Assembly: GCA_027308685.1 (NCBI GenBank)
Contig: DAIDEE010000065.1
Location: 1-64,000 of the forward strand
Direction of reading: 5' to 3'
Length of the DNA stretch: 64,000 nucleotides
From: Acidocella sp.
GTDB taxonomy: Bacteria > Pseudomonadota > Alphaproteobacteria > Acetobacterales > Acetobacteraceae
Below the pieces are notes generated by a model, which was not told where the DNA came from, did not search any database, and saw only the letters and a list, made by a program, of their open reading frames with translations. Positions 7,862 through 18,395 of the stretch are shown here, one piece after another; the stretch's first letter is position 1, and the number at the start of each line of letters is the position of its first letter. Position numbers and translations under genes: made by a program.

Positions 7862-9739
7862 TCAGTCTCCGGTCTGCAAACGTAATAGAATAACACCTTC
7901 GGCGACCCGATCACCTGCCTTGTTCCTCAGGCCCGTAATGTAGCCATCTATGGGGGCGGCAAGTGTTATTTCCATTTTCATGGCTTCCATAACCAGTAGC
8001 GCCGAACCTTTCGTCACATAATCACCCTCGCAAACCTCTACCGAGAGAATATGACCCGGCATCGGCGACAATACCGCACCATCACTTGCAACAGCCGTGT
8101 TAACACCGTAATCGGTTGTGATTTCTGAAAATACGTAGGATTGACCACCCGCAAAAACGATGGTCTCGTCTCCATAGTTAGCAACCGTATAAACCTGACC
8201 ATGCGCAGACGGATGCACCTTAATGATATGAGCTTCGTCCCCGTACTGCAGGCGTACCTCAATATGCGGGTTCGCATTCAGGCGAAACCCGATGAGAGCC
8301 GCGGGAATGTGATAGGCATTCAGACGTGAGAGCGCAGCAGCTTCTAAAATTTTTCTATCAGGGTTCAACTTAGCAACAAGTATATCAAGATGAGCATTAA
8401 TAAATCCGGTATCCACGCTGCCCGCAATAAAATCGGCATTCGTAAGTGCGTTAGCAAGAAACGCCGCATTCGTTTTGACAGGCCAAATTTCTGCCATACG
8501 ACATGCCGCACCGAGACGGTTGGCCGCTGTTACGCGATCAGGCGCATGCACAATTAATTTAGCAATCATCGGATCATAAAACGGTGTTACTTCACAGCCT
8601 TGTTCAACAGCGCTGTCGACCCGTATGCCGTGAGAGGCGAGTTTGAAATGGCGTAACGTGCCAATCGATGGCAAAAAACCAGTCTCAGGGCTTTCCGCAT
8701 AAAGCCGCGCTTCAATAGCGTGACCAGTCATGGTTATCTGGTTCTGCAAAAGTGGTAATAATTCCCCGTTAGCTACACGAAATTGCCATTCCACCAAATC
8801 CTGCCCGGTGATCGCTTCAGTGACAGGGTGTTCAACCTGCAAGCGGGTATTCATTTCCATGAACCAAATGCGGTCCGCCCGCAAACCATTCGACGCATCG
8901 GCAATAAATTCAATGGTTCCTGCACCTTGGTAATTCACCGCCTTAGCGGCCTTCAAAGCCGTTAAGCATACCGCCGCACGCACGCTCTCCGTCATACCAG
9001 GCGCCGGTGCTTCTTCGATAATTTTCTGATGCCGGCGTTGCACTGAGCAATCGCGTTCAAACAAATGTACAATATTTCCATGCGAATCGCCAAAAACTTG
9101 CACCTCAATATGGCGAGGCTGAGCCACATAAATCTCAAGTAAAACGCGATCATCGTTAAACGCCGCCTGGGCTTCACGGCGGCATGACACCAAAGCAGCC
9201 GGAAATTCTTGTGCGCAATCCACCTTGCGCATACCTTTGCCACCTCCACCTGCTACCGCCTTGATAAGAACAGGATAACCGATACGTTGCGCCTCCGCCG
9301 TCAGTCGGACATCTGATTGATCATCGCCCACATAACCTGTGGTCACCGGAACGCCAGCCTGAATCATCAACGTTTTTGCTGTATCCTTAAGCCCCATGGC
9401 CCGGATCGACGAAGGATGTGGACCGATCCAAATCAGTCCCGCTTGCAAGACCGCTTCTGAAAATTCAGCATTTTCAGACAGAAAGCCATAACCTGGATGA
9501 ATGGCTGTCGCACCACTTAAATGCGCGGCAGCGAGAATTTTTTCAATGTTGAGGTAACTCTCGCGCGCCGCTGGCGACCCTATTGCGATAGCTTCATCAG
9601 CCTCAGCAACAAATGGGGCGGTTGCATCGGCATCAGAATATACCGCGACGCTACGCACACCCATGCGCCGCGCAGTACGTATAATACGACGGGCGATTTC
9701 GCCACGGTTAGCAATGAGGACGGAGGAAAACATGGCCAT
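7862..9739 (-). CDS. liuD: Methylcrotonyl-CoA carboxylase, biotin-containing alpha subunit
   Basis: About 625 residues with a biotin carboxylase half ([11 protein letters not shown] at the start, ATP-grasp [24 protein letters not shown]) and a C-terminal biotinyl domain whose MEAMKM motif carries the biotin Lys at about 588. It carboxylates its own biotin with bicarbonate and ATP for transfer by the partner beta subunit. A GTG at 9742 and an ATG at 9733 are alternative starts; the ATG at 9739 forms a TGATG junction with the upstream stop. The assignment to methylcrotonyl- rather than propionyl-CoA rests on the adjacent isovaleryl-CoA dehydrogenase. Confidence 0.88.
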   Translation of the reverse strand: MAMFSSVLIANRGEIARRIIRTARRMGVRSVAVYSDADATAPFVAEADEAIAIGSPAARESYLNIEKILAAAHLSGATAIHPGYGFLSENAEFSEAVLQAGLIWIGPHPSSIRAMGLKDTAKTLMIQAGVPVTTGYVGDDQSDVRLTAEAQRIGYPVLIKAVAGGGGKGMRKVDCAQEFPAALVSCRREAQAAFNDDRVLLEIYVAQPRHIEVQVFGDSHGNIVHLFERDCSVQRRHQKIIEEAPAPGMTESVRAAVCLTALKAAKAVNYQGAGTIEFIADASNGLRADRIWFMEMNTRLQVEHPVTEAITGQDLVEWQFRVANGELLPLLQNQITMTGHAIEARLYAESPETGFLPSIGTLRHFKLASHGIRVDSAVEQGCEVTPFYDPMIAKLIVHAPDRVTAANRLGAACRMAEIWPVKTNAAFLANALTNADFIAGSVDTGFINAHLDILVAKLNPDRKILEAAALSRLNAYHIPAALIGFRLNANPHIEVRLQYGDEAHIIKVHPSAHGQVYTVANYGDETIVFAGGQSYVFSEITTDYGVNTAVASDGAVLSPMPGHILSVEVCEGDYVTKGSALLVMEAMKMEITLAAPIDGYITGLRNKAGDRVAEGVILLRLQTGD

Positions 9740-11364
9740 CACATTCTAAACACGCCAAAACGTGGCGTCTCTGGGATTGGCGCGTTGAGCGAGGCGGAAA
9801 TTGCAAGGCCAAGGACGTCGCGCGTTTGCAACGGATCAATGATACCATCATCCCACAAGCGAGCAGTCGCAAAATAAGGGCAGCCCTCAGCTTCATATCG
9901 TTCCCGAATAGGAGCCTTGAAGGCGGCTTCTTCCTGTGCTGACCAAGTACCTCCCTTGGCTTCAATACCATCTCGCTTGATGGTGGCTAGCACACTGGTA
10001 GCCTGTTCGCCCCCCATGACCGAAATACGACTGTTGGGCCAGCTAAACAAAAAACGCGGCGAATAAGCCCGGCCACACATGCCATAATTGCCAGCGCCAA
10101 AACTACCACCAATCAGAACCGTGAATTTTGGCACAGTGGCGGTGGCGACCGCAGTCACCATTTTAGCACCATCTTTCGCAATACCTCCAGCCTCGTACTT
10201 ACCTCCCACCATGAAGCCGGAAATATTTTGTAGAAACACCAAAGGTATCCGACGCTGACAGGCAAGTTCAATAAAATGTGCAGCCTTTTGTGCGCTTTCA
10301 GAAAACAATACACCGTTATTCGCCAGAACTGCCACGGGAAATCCCCAAATGCGGGCAAAACCCGTGACGATGCTGGCGCCATACAACGGCTTGAATTCAT
10401 GAAATTCCGAGGCATCAACAAGGCGCGCAATAATCTCGCGGACATCATACGGTGCACGCACATCGGCCGGAATGATCCCATACAGGTCAGCAGCATCGTA
10501 CCGTGGCGCAACAGGCGGTTTTACATCAATATCAATCCGCTTAACCTTATTCAGGCGGGAGACAATATCGCGGACGATCGCAATGGCATGTGAATCATTG
10601 GCGGCCACATGATCCACCACACCGGATTTACGAGCATGGGTATCGGCACCGCCAAGTTCGGTGGCACTAATGATTTCACCAGTCGCAGCCTTCACCAACG
10701 GCGGCCCCGCAAGAAATATTGCACCTTGGCTTTCAGCTCCCTCACCGCGAACAATAATTGTTTCATCGCTCATGGCAGGCACATAGGCACCGCCAGCAGT
10801 TGAAAGCCCCATGACGCAGGCGATTTGGGCAATTCCGCGAGAACTCATGGTGGCCTGATTAAAAAATATTCTGCCAAAATGCTCTTTATCCGGAAAAACA
10901 TCGGCCTGATGCGGCAAATTCGCACCACCGCTGTCAACCAAATAGATGCAGGGAAGTTCGTTTTCGAGCGCAATCTCTTGCGCCCGCAAATGCTTTTTCA
11001 CCGTCAGCGGAAAATATACTCCACCTTTAACGGTTGCATCATTGGCGATGATCATCACCTCGCGCCCATGGACCTGGCCAACACCGCAAATAAGCCCTGC
11101 ACCGGGCGCTTCGCCATCATACATGCCATTGGCTACAAGTTGCCCTATTTCGAGAAATGGCGCCCCTGAGTCCAACAGTCGTTCGATGCGCTCACGGGCC
11201 AGAAGCTTACCACGCGACACATGACGGGCGCGGACAGACTCAGGGCCACCCAGCGCCGTAGCAGCTACTTTGTCGCGCAATTGCGCAACGAGCGCACGGT
11301 TGATCGCGACATTACGCTGGAAAGCCTCCGATGAAGAATCGATGTTACTTACTAAATGCATCAT
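9739..11364 (-). CDS. liuB: Methylcrotonyl-CoA carboxylase, carboxyltransferase beta subunit
   Basis: A 541-residue carboxyltransferase with two crotonase-fold halves. The N-half has [14 protein letters not shown] and [11 protein letters not shown]; the C-half has [27 protein letters not shown] and [15 protein letters not shown], the acyl-CoA/biotin-binding blocks typical of MccB. It moves carboxylate from biotin to 3-methylcrotonyl-CoA, giving 3-methylglutaconyl-CoA. It overlaps the dehydrogenase gene upstream by 4 nt (ATGA) and the alpha-subunit gene downstream, so production of the subunits is coupled. The order beta then alpha matches most liu operons. Confidence 0.9.
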   Translation of the reverse strand: MMHLVSNIDSSSEAFQRNVAINRALVAQLRDKVAATALGGPESVRARHVSRGKLLARERIERLLDSGAPFLEIGQLVANGMYDGEAPGAGLICGVGQVHGREVMIIANDATVKGGVYFPLTVKKHLRAQEIALENELPCIYLVDSGGANLPHQADVFPDKEHFGRIFFNQATMSSRGIAQIACVMGLSTAGGAYVPAMSDETIIVRGEGAESQGAIFLAGPPLVKAATGEIISATELGGADTHARKSGVVDHVAANDSHAIAIVRDIVSRLNKVKRIDIDVKPPVAPRYDAADLYGIIPADVRAPYDVREIIARLVDASEFHEFKPLYGASIVTGFARIWGFPVAVLANNGVLFSESAQKAAHFIELACQRRIPLVFLQNISGFMVGGKYEAGGIAKDGAKMVTAVATATVPKFTVLIGGSFGAGNYGMCGRAYSPRFLFSWPNSRISVMGGEQATSVLATIKRDGIEAKGGTWSAQEEAAFKAPIRERYEAEGCPYFATARLWDDGIIDPLQTRDVLGLAISASLNAPIPETPRFGVFRM

Positions 11365-12527
11365 GCACCAATCAATTCGCGGCCTATGAGAAAGCGGCGT
11401 ATTTCATTTGTTCCCGCACCGATATCATAAAGCTTGGCATCGCGCACAAAGCGCTCCACTGGATATTCTTTTAAATAGCCAGCCCCACCAAGCGCCTGAA
11501 TTGCCTCGAGCGACACGCGCACGGCATTTTCACTCGCCAGTAAAATCGCACCCGCCGCATCAAAGCGGGTGGTTTTGTCCGCATCGCAGGCCTTGGCTAC
11601 AGCATACACATAAGCCCGCGCCGAGTTCAGCGCCACATACATATCAGCAATTTTACCCTGCATCAGTTGGAATGAGCCAACCGGCCGGCCAAATTGCTTG
11701 CGCTCACGCACATAGGGTAACACCACATCCAGACACGCTTGCATAATGCCCAAAGGTCCGCCTGCCAGAACCGCCCGCTCGTAATCAAGCCCAGACATCA
11801 ACACCCCCACCCCACCATTGACTGGGCCCATCACATTTTCTTCTGGTACTTCACAATCCTCAAAAATAAGCTCACTCGTATCCGAACCCCGCATCCCCAT
11901 TTTATCGAGTTTCGGACCAGTCCTAAAACCTTTGAAGTGACGCTCGATGATAAATACCGAAATCCCTCGTCCAGCATCCTGCAAGGATGTTTTTCCATAA
12001 ACGACGAGCGTATCTGCAACCGGAGCATTAGTGATCCAGAATTTAGATCCATTCAGTATATATTTATCGCCCCGCTTCTCCGCCCGCAATTTCATCGAGA
12101 CAACATCAGAACCAGATTCCACCTCAGACATCGCAAGCGAGCCGACATGCTCACCAGATATCAGCTTCGGCAAATATTTTCGCTTCTGCTCAATGGTGCC
12201 CCAACGGCGGATCTGATTGATGCATAAGTTGGAGTGTGCACCATAAGACAACCCAACGGATGCCGAAGCTCGAGAAATTTCTTCCACGGCTACAACATGC
12301 TCCAAATAACCTAAACCGAGGCCACCAAACTCTTCCTCTACCGTTATACCGTGCAGACCAAGGGCGCCCATTTCGGTCCATAATGAGCGCGAAAAGCCAT
12401 TATTGCGGTCGATCTCTGCGGCGACCGGCGCAATGCGCCCGGAAGCGAAGCGGTGCGTGGTATCACGAATGGCATCGGCGGTTTCGCCCAAAGCAAAATC
12501 CATCGAGAGACCCGGTTGATTGGTCAT
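11361..12527 (-). CDS. liuA: Isovaleryl-CoA dehydrogenase
   Basis: A 388-residue flavoprotein that oxidises isovaleryl-CoA to 3-methylcrotonyl-CoA and passes electrons to ETF. It has the acyl-CoA dehydrogenase signatures [17 protein letters not shown] and [18 protein letters not shown]. Diagnostic for the isovaleryl type, the catalytic Glu (about 250) lies early, in [12 protein letters not shown], and [13 protein letters not shown] is conserved. It is the first gene of a six-gene minus-strand operon. A purine-rich AAGGTAAGGGGAG precedes the ATG. No liuR-like regulator is found next to it; the 223-bp gap to the divergent synthetase must hold both promoters. Confidence 0.9.
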   Translation of the reverse strand: MTNQPGLSMDFALGETADAIRDTTHRFASGRIAPVAAEIDRNNGFSRSLWTEMGALGLHGITVEEEFGGLGLGYLEHVVAVEEISRASASVGLSYGAHSNLCINQIRRWGTIEQKRKYLPKLISGEHVGSLAMSEVESGSDVVSMKLRAEKRGDKYILNGSKFWITNAPVADTLVVYGKTSLQDAGRGISVFIIERHFKGFRTGPKLDKMGMRGSDTSELIFEDCEVPEENVMGPVNGGVGVLMSGLDYERAVLAGGPLGIMQACLDVVLPYVRERKQFGRPVGSFQLMQGKIADMYVALNSARAYVYAVAKACDADKTTRFDAAGAILLASENAVRVSLEAIQALGGAGYLKEYPVERFVRDAKLYDIGAGTNEIRRFLIGRELIGA

Positions 12528-12750
12528 TGACTCCCCTTACCTTCTTGATGGAGGAACTCTAACAGTTGAATTTCAATATGTGCAATCGGAACGTCTCAGC
12601 AGGTCTACCGCCACCTCACATCCGCCTAAATTCAAGGCCGCCATAAAATGCCGCCATTGCGGTCATCGGGTGCCATATTTAGGGTAGCAAATGTACAGCC
12701 CGTCAAAAGGGTCCGCGAAAGCTTTGCCAAAAAAGGGATGAACCAGACAA

Positions 12751-14415
12751 ATGACCGCCATTTCCGAACCACGCCGGGGCCAAATCCCGGCCTATAGTGA
12801 CGCCTACGAAAATTTCCAACTTGAGGACATTGAACACCTGATGAGCGGTTCGCTTACGGGTGGGATCAACGCCTGCGTTGAATGCTGCGACCGCCACATT
12901 GCGCCTGGTAAAATCGCGCTCGAGTGGGAGGACCAATCCGGCCAACGCGCCAGCTATACATTCGAGCAGCTGCGCGACCTTTCGGCTCAATTCGCCGGAT
13001 TTTTAACGTCGCAAGGCATCGGTGCGGGCGATGTCGTCGGCGGCCTGTTGCCCCGGATCCCTGAGCTTCTGGTCACTATTCTTGGCACCTGGCGGGTGGG
13101 GGCCGTATATCAACCTTTTTTCACCGCATTTGGCGCCAAAGCGATCGAGCATCGGCTAAAAACCAGCAACGCCAAGCTGATTGTGACTGATCTGGACAAC
13201 CGCGCCAAACTTGATGACATTTCTACCGCCCCTAAAGTGGCCGTCGTCAGCCACAATCAGCCCGTGCGCCCGGAAGATTTTGACCTCGCCGCAGAACTGA
13301 CAAAGCAAAGCACGGCCTTCACCCCGGTACTACGCCAGGGCAACGACTTATTTATGCTGATGTCCACCTCCGGCACCACCGGCATGCCAAAGGGAGTGCC
13401 GGTGCCATTGAAGGCGCTACTGGCGTTTCGCGTTTATATGACCGATGCCATCGACCTGCAGCCAGCCGATAAATTCTGGAACATCGCCGACCCCGGCTGG
13501 GCGTATGGCCTGTACTATGCCGTCACCGGGCCACTGCTGCTCGGCCACGCGACCACGCTCTATAATGGCCCGTTTACCGTTGAGAGCACGTATGCCATCA
13601 TCAAAACGCACGGTATCACCAACCTAGCGGGTGCGCCCACTGCATATCGGCTGCTTATCGCCGCCGGTGCTGAAGCCGCCGCCGGCGTAAAAGGCCAATT
13701 GCGCGTCGTCAGTAGCGCCGGCGAGCCGCTGAACCCGGAGGTGATCCGTTGGTTCGCCGCCAACCTCAGCGTGACGATCCACGACCATTACGGCCAGACC
13801 GAAACCGGTATGGTGGTAAACAATCATCATGGTCTCGCGCACCACGTGCAGCCTGGATCAGCGGGCTTCCCCATGCGTGGACACCGGATGGTGGTGCTGG
13901 ATGATGGTGGCCATGAACTTCCCGCAAACACACCAGGCACGCTGGCGGTCGATATAGTTCAGTCGCCACTTATGTGGTTCACCGGCTACCTCAACCAGTC
14001 CACGCCAGCGATTGAAGGGGGCTACTACCGCACCTGGGACACTGTGGAATTATCCCCCGATGGATACATCAGCTTCGTCGGCCGCCATGATGATGTGATC
14101 ACCTCATCCGGCTACCGCATCGGCCCATTCGAGGTGGAGAGTGCCCTGATCGAGCATCCGGCGGTCGTTGAGGCAGCGGTGGTTGGTAAACCAGACCGAG
14201 ACCGCACGGAGATCGTAAAAGCCTTTGTGGTTCTGCGGGATGGCATCAGACCCTCCGATGAACTTGCCGAGGCATTAAAACTGCACGTCCGCAAGCGTCT
14301 TTCCGCCCACGCTTATCCGCGCGAGATCGCCTTCGTCGAGCAATTGCCCAAAACCCCGAGCGGCAAAATTCAACGTTTCATTCTGCGCAACGCGGAAAAA
14401 GCTTCTGTGGCGTGA
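12751..14415 (+). CDS. AMP-forming acyl-CoA synthetase (acetyl/medium-chain type)
   Basis: A 554-residue ANL enzyme with [11 protein letters not shown] at 205-215, YGQTETGM, a WDTVE segment in place of the usual [23 protein letters not shown] at the domain hinge and the catalytic Lys in PSGKIQRF at about 539. The hinge resembles acetyl-CoA and medium-chain acyl-CoA synthetases. It opens a plus-strand operon with an HSD10-like dehydrogenase (16 nt later) and a thiolase, divergent from the leucine operon. Plausible substrates are short branched acids or acetoacetate, activated before thiolysis. A weak AGGGA lies about 12 nt before the ATG. Confidence 0.85.
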   Translation: MTAISEPRRGQIPAYSDAYENFQLEDIEHLMSGSLTGGINACVECCDRHIAPGKIALEWEDQSGQRASYTFEQLRDLSAQFAGFLTSQGIGAGDVVGGLLPRIPELLVTILGTWRVGAVYQPFFTAFGAKAIEHRLKTSNAKLIVTDLDNRAKLDDISTAPKVAVVSHNQPVRPEDFDLAAELTKQSTAFTPVLRQGNDLFMLMSTSGTTGMPKGVPVPLKALLAFRVYMTDAIDLQPADKFWNIADPGWAYGLYYAVTGPLLLGHATTLYNGPFTVESTYAIIKTHGITNLAGAPTAYRLLIAAGAEAAAGVKGQLRVVSSAGEPLNPEVIRWFAANLSVTIHDHYGQTETGMVVNNHHGLAHHVQPGSAGFPMRGHRMVVLDDGGHELPANTPGTLAVDIVQSPLMWFTGYLNQSTPAIEGGYYRTWDTVELSPDGYISFVGRHDDVITSSGYRIGPFEVESALIEHPAVVEAAVVGKPDRDRTEIVKAFVVLRDGIRPSDELAEALKLHVRKRLSAHAYPREIAFVEQLPKTPSGKIQRFILRNAEKASVA

Positions 14416-14431
14416 AAAAGGGAACATAATC

Positions 14432-15199
14432 ATGCTTATCAAAGACCATGTTTTTCTCGTCACCGGCGCGGGGTCAGGCCTTGGGGCGGCGGTGGCAACG
14501 CTGTTGGTGGCAGCGGGCGGGTGCGTGGTGCTGGCTGACATCAATACTGCCGCAGGCACCGCCAAAGCCACCAAGCTCGGCAAATACGCCAGTTTTATCA
14601 CCACTGACGTCACCAAAGCTGAAGACGGCGAGGCTGCCGTTGCGCATGCCGTTACACGATTCGGCCACCTGCATGGGCTGATCAATTGTGCCGGCATCGC
14701 CCCTGGTGAAAAAGTGCTGGGGCGCGATGGACCGCACAAGCTGGAGAGTTTCACCCGGGCCATCAACATCAACCTCATCGGCAGTTTCAACATGATCCGC
14801 CTGGCCGCCGCCGCGATGGTCCAAACGCCCCCGGGCCCCGAGGGTGAACGCGGTGTCATCATCAACACCGCCTCAATCGCCGCCTTCGACGGCCAGATCG
14901 GCCAAGCTGGTTACGCCGCGTCTAAAGCAGGGGTGGTGGGCATGACGTTACCAATCGCCCGCGAACTGGCCCGTGACGGCATCCGGGTTGTTACCATCGC
15001 CCCCGGAATTTTCGAGACGCCAATGATGGCAGGGCTGAAGCCTGAGGTGCAGGAAGCTCTGGGCCGCTCCGTTCCCTTCCCACCGCGGCTCGGACGCCCG
15101 TCGGAATTTGCGGACTTGGCGCTGCATATCATCGGTAATGTGATGCTGAACGGCGAGGTTATCCGCCTTGACGGTGCCCTGCGCATGGCCCCGCGTTGA
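14432..15199 (+). CDS. HSD10-like 3-hydroxyacyl-CoA dehydrogenase (SDR)
   Basis: A 255-residue classical SDR with TGAGSGLG at 11-18, INCAG, the catalytic S...YxxxK (YAASK) and the diagnostic C-terminus [12 protein letters not shown]. The long insertion with GEKVLGRDG and [20 protein letters not shown] is characteristic of type-2 3-hydroxyacyl-CoA dehydrogenase (HSD17B10), which oxidises 2-methyl-3-hydroxybutyryl-CoA in isoleucine breakdown as well as straight-chain 3-hydroxyacyl-CoA. With the thiolase downstream it would complete a beta-oxidation-type cleavage, giving acetyl-CoA and propionyl-CoA from isoleucine. The substrate choice is inference. Confidence 0.87.
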   Translation: MLIKDHVFLVTGAGSGLGAAVATLLVAAGGCVVLADINTAAGTAKATKLGKYASFITTDVTKAEDGEAAVAHAVTRFGHLHGLINCAGIAPGEKVLGRDGPHKLESFTRAININLIGSFNMIRLAAAAMVQTPPGPEGERGVIINTASIAAFDGQIGQAGYAASKAGVVGMTLPIARELARDGIRVVTIAPGIFETPMMAGLKPEVQEALGRSVPFPPRLGRPSEFADLALHIIGNVMLNGEVIRLDGALRMAPR

Positions 15200-15221
15200 A
15201 CAATATTTTACAGAGATCATT

Positions 15222-16409
15222 ATGAACACAACAAACCCCATCGTTATCGTCGGCACCGCCCGCACGCCCATGGGAGGCTTGCAAGGCGATTTCGCCAGCC
15301 TCACCGCCGCCGAACTCGGCGCCACCGCCATTCGCGCCGCCCTTGCCCGCGCGGGGATACCCGCGAACCACGTTGATGAACTGCTTTTCGGCTGTGTGCT
15401 TTCGGCCGGCCAGGGCCAAGCGCCCGCCCGTCAGGCATCGCGTGGCGCCGGACTACCTGATGCGGTGGGCTGCACCACCGTTAATAAAATGTGCGGCTCC
15501 GGTATGAAGGCGGCGATGCTGGCACATGACATATTAGCCATGGGCAGCCAGCGCGTGATGATCGCCGGCGGCATGGAGAGCATGACCAATGCGCCCTATT
15601 TGCTGGAAAAAGCCCGCACCGGGTACCGCCTGGGCCACAACAAATTACTCGATCATATGTTTCTCGACGGGCTGGAAGATGCCTACGAGCCTGGCCGCCT
15701 GATGGGCAGCTTTGCAGAGGATTCTGCCCAAACCTATGGCTTCAACCGTGAGCAGCAGGATGAATTCGCCCTGGCCTCGCTCACCCGCGCCCTACGAGCC
15801 AACCAGGATGGCAGTTTTGCCAACGAAATCGCCCCCGTCACCATTACGGGCCGCCTAGGCGAGATCATTATTACCAACGATGAACAGCCCGCCAAGGCAC
15901 GGCCCGATAAAATCCCCGCCTTGAAACCGGCTTTTCGTGCCGGCGGCACGGTGACGGCGGCAAATTCTTCCTCAATCTCCGATGGTGCGGCGGCTTTAGT
16001 AATGATGCGGCACGCAGAGGCTGAACAACGCGGCCTAAAGCCGATGGCCGTCATTCACGGCCATGCCACATTTGCCCAGCAACCCGCTCTTTTCACCACC
16101 GCCCCGGTTGGCGCGATTAACAATGTGCTGGCCCGCGTGGGGTGGCGCAAAGACCAAGTTGATTTATGGGAAATCAACGAAGCCTTCGCGGTGGTGGCCA
16201 TGATCGCGATGCGCGAGCTTGACCTGCCACATGACAAAGTAAACGTGCACGGCGGCGCCTGCGCCCTCGGCCACCCGATCGGCGCCTCCGGAGCCCGCAT
16301 CATCGTCACGCTAATAGCCGCACTTCAAAAATATGGCCTGAAGCGCGGCGTCGCAGCGGTTTGCATCGGCGGTGGTGAGGCAACGGCGATGGCGTTAGAG
16401 ATTGTCTGA
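15222..16409 (+). CDS. Acetyl-CoA C-acyltransferase (thiolase)
   Basis: A 395-residue degradative-type thiolase. The nucleophilic Cys is at about 91 (NKMCGSGMKA), the catalytic His is in GGACALGHPIGASGARI and the second Cys is in VCIGGGEATAM; NEAFA is also present. It catalyses reversible thiolysis of acetoacetyl-CoA or 2-methylacetoacetyl-CoA. An upstream in-frame ATG at 15168 lies inside the SDR gene; the ATG at 15222 matches the family N-terminus and leaves a 22-nt gap. It could also handle acetoacetyl-CoA derived from the divergent leucine pathway. Confidence 0.9.
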   Translation: MNTTNPIVIVGTARTPMGGLQGDFASLTAAELGATAIRAALARAGIPANHVDELLFGCVLSAGQGQAPARQASRGAGLPDAVGCTTVNKMCGSGMKAAMLAHDILAMGSQRVMIAGGMESMTNAPYLLEKARTGYRLGHNKLLDHMFLDGLEDAYEPGRLMGSFAEDSAQTYGFNREQQDEFALASLTRALRANQDGSFANEIAPVTITGRLGEIIITNDEQPAKARPDKIPALKPAFRAGGTVTAANSSSISDGAAALVMMRHAEAEQRGLKPMAVIHGHATFAQQPALFTTAPVGAINNVLARVGWRKDQVDLWEINEAFAVVAMIAMRELDLPHDKVNVHGGACALGHPIGASGARIIVTLIAALQKYGLKRGVAAVCIGGGEATAMALEIV

Positions 16410-16470
16410 TCATCATCCCTCAAATTTGGAATTCGCGGGAATCTCTATCTAAAAATTGAGTGATATTACC

Positions 16471-16497
16471 GGGGCGCGAATTGCCCAACTTCGCCCC
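16471..16497 (+). terminator. Possible weak hairpin after the thiolase operon
   Basis: GGGGCG (16471-16476) and CGCCCC (16492-16497) can pair around a 15-nt loop, with partial extra pairing inside. There is no T-tract after it, so termination strength is doubtful. Confidence 0.3.
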
Positions 16498-16566
16498 TGC
16501 CCCGCAGTTCCCGCACCCAGAAACTTGGTTTAAGAGCCCTCAACCACTCTGGCCCCTGAGGACTAA

Positions 16567-18189
16567 ATGATTCGCCTGGATAATATCAGCAAGCAAAACG
16601 GCAGCCGCCTGGTGTTCATCGAGGCCTCGGCAGCTTTGCAGAAAGGCGAGAAAATCGGCCTGGTTGGCCCTAATGGTGCGGGCAAAACTACACTTTTCCG
16701 CATGATAACCGGCCAGGAAGAACCCGACGAGGGCCAGGTGCTGGTGGACCGTGGCGTGACCATCGGCTTTTTCAGCCAGGATGTGGGCGAAATGGCCGGC
16801 CGGAGTGCCGTGGCCGAGGTAATGGAGGGCGCCGGGGCGGTAAGCGAGGTCGGTGCCGAATTGGCCACGCTGGAAGCCGCGATGGCCGACCCAGACCAAA
16901 TGGACCAACTTGATGCGATCATCGAACGCTTTGGTGATGTGCAAGCCCGCTTTGAGGAACTGGGCGGCTACGCGCTGGAGGGCAAAGCCCGCGAGGTGCT
17001 GGATGGCCTGGGCTTCAGCCAGGAAATGATGGACGGCGATGTCGCAAAACTCTCCGGCGGCTGGAAAATGCGTGTGGCGTTGGGCCGCATTTTGCTCATG
17101 CGTCCGGATGTGATGCTGCTCGATGAACCAAGCAACCATCTAGACCTTGAAAGCCTGATATGGCTGGAAACATTCCTCGGCGGCTATGACGGCGCGCTGC
17201 TGATGACCTCGCACGACCGCGAATTCATGAACCGCGTTATCAATAAAATTATCGAAATCGATGGCGGTAGTCTGACCAGCTTTTCCGGCGACTATGAATT
17301 TTACGCCCGCCAGAGTGCATTGAATGAAAAACACCAACAAGCACAATTTGAACGCCAGCAAGCGATGCTTGCCAAGGAGATCAGCTTCATTGAGCGCTTC
17401 AAGGCCCGCGCCTCACACGCAGCGCAAGTGCAAAGCCGCGTGAAAAAACTTGAGAAGATCGACCGCGTTGAACCGCCAAAGCGCCGCGAAACATTAAGTT
17501 TTGAATTTCGTCCTGCCCCACGCTCCGGCGAGGATGTAGCGAATTTTCGTGGTGTACATAAACGCTACGGCAACCGCGTTATTTATGATGGACTTGATTT
17601 ACTGGTGCGGCGTAAGGAGCGCTGCTGCGTGCTGGGCATTAATGGCGCTGGTAAATCAACTTTACTAAAACTGGTGGCTGGCACAACCGATCCCGATGCA
17701 GGCTCAGTTACCTTGGGCGGTAGCGTGAAAATGGGCTATTTTGCCCAGCACGCCATGGATTTACTCGACGGCGAAAGCACCGTGTTCGAAACACTCGATG
17801 CTGCCTTCCCGCACGCCGGGCAAGGTGCTTTGCGTTCACTGGCGGGGGCTTTTGGCTTCTCCGGTGATGAAGTTGAAAAACGCTGCCGGGTACTTTCAGG
17901 CGGTGAAAAAGCCCGTCTGGTCATGGCGCTTATGCTGTTCGACCCACCAAATTTTTTGGTACTGGATGAACCCACCAACCATTTGGACATCGCCACCAAG
18001 GAAATGCTGATTACAGCTTTGGCACAATATGAAGGCACCATGCTGTTCGTCTCGCATGACCGGCATTTCCTCGCCGCCCTCTCCAACAGGGTTCTGGAGT
18101 TAACCCCCGAGGGCATCCACCAATATGATGGCGGCTACACTGAATATGTAGCACGAACCGGCCATGAAGCGCCCGGCTTGCACGCATGA
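16567..18189 (+). CDS. ABC-F family ATPase
   Basis: A 540-residue soluble protein with two ABC ATPase domains and no membrane segment. P-loops GPNGAGKTT (near residue 37) and GINGAGKST (near 358), signature motifs LSGGWKMRVALGR and LSGGEKARLVMAL, and Walker B LLDEPSNHLDL and VLDEPTNHLDI are visible. The two halves are joined by a charged linker (about 240-310, ERFKARASHAAQVQSR). ABC-F proteins act on the ribosome, easing stalled or slow elongation, rather than in transport. GAGGA is placed well before the ATG. It seems to be a single-gene unit, 157 bp after the thiolase. Confidence 0.9.
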   Translation: MIRLDNISKQNGSRLVFIEASAALQKGEKIGLVGPNGAGKTTLFRMITGQEEPDEGQVLVDRGVTIGFFSQDVGEMAGRSAVAEVMEGAGAVSEVGAELATLEAAMADPDQMDQLDAIIERFGDVQARFEELGGYALEGKAREVLDGLGFSQEMMDGDVAKLSGGWKMRVALGRILLMRPDVMLLDEPSNHLDLESLIWLETFLGGYDGALLMTSHDREFMNRVINKIIEIDGGSLTSFSGDYEFYARQSALNEKHQQAQFERQQAMLAKEISFIERFKARASHAAQVQSRVKKLEKIDRVEPPKRRETLSFEFRPAPRSGEDVANFRGVHKRYGNRVIYDGLDLLVRRKERCCVLGINGAGKSTLLKLVAGTTDPDAGSVTLGGSVKMGYFAQHAMDLLDGESTVFETLDAAFPHAGQGALRSLAGAFGFSGDEVEKRCRVLSGGEKARLVMALMLFDPPNFLVLDEPTNHLDIATKEMLITALAQYEGTMLFVSHDRHFLAALSNRVLELTPEGIHQYDGGYTEYVARTGHEAPGLHA

Positions 18190-18395
18190 GTTATTTTTTT
18201 ATCAATCTCTCCATCTGCGGTTGATGGCCGTTCTTCCTTCATTCCGTCGGCCACAAGCGGTGAATGCAGGGGTCCTGATCCTCAAACTCGATCTGCTCGC
18301 CACCATCTTTAATGCGATCTTTTAGCAAGCGACTGTTTCTCAATTATCGCAACGTTTTTTCGTGGTGGTACACTAAGCGGATGTTATGCTTTCCC

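Noticed and set aside
12637-12657. Direct repeat GCCGCCAT at 12637-12644 and 12650-12657 between the two acyl-CoA operons
   Set aside because: Two short copies of a GC-rich octamer could be chance; no symmetry or known regulator motif supports an operator.
18232-18350. Minus-strand 34-codon frame with EFEDQDPCIHRLWPTE
   Set aside because: It looks protein-like but has only a TTG start, no ribosome site and no recognised family; possibly the tail of a lost gene, too weak to list.
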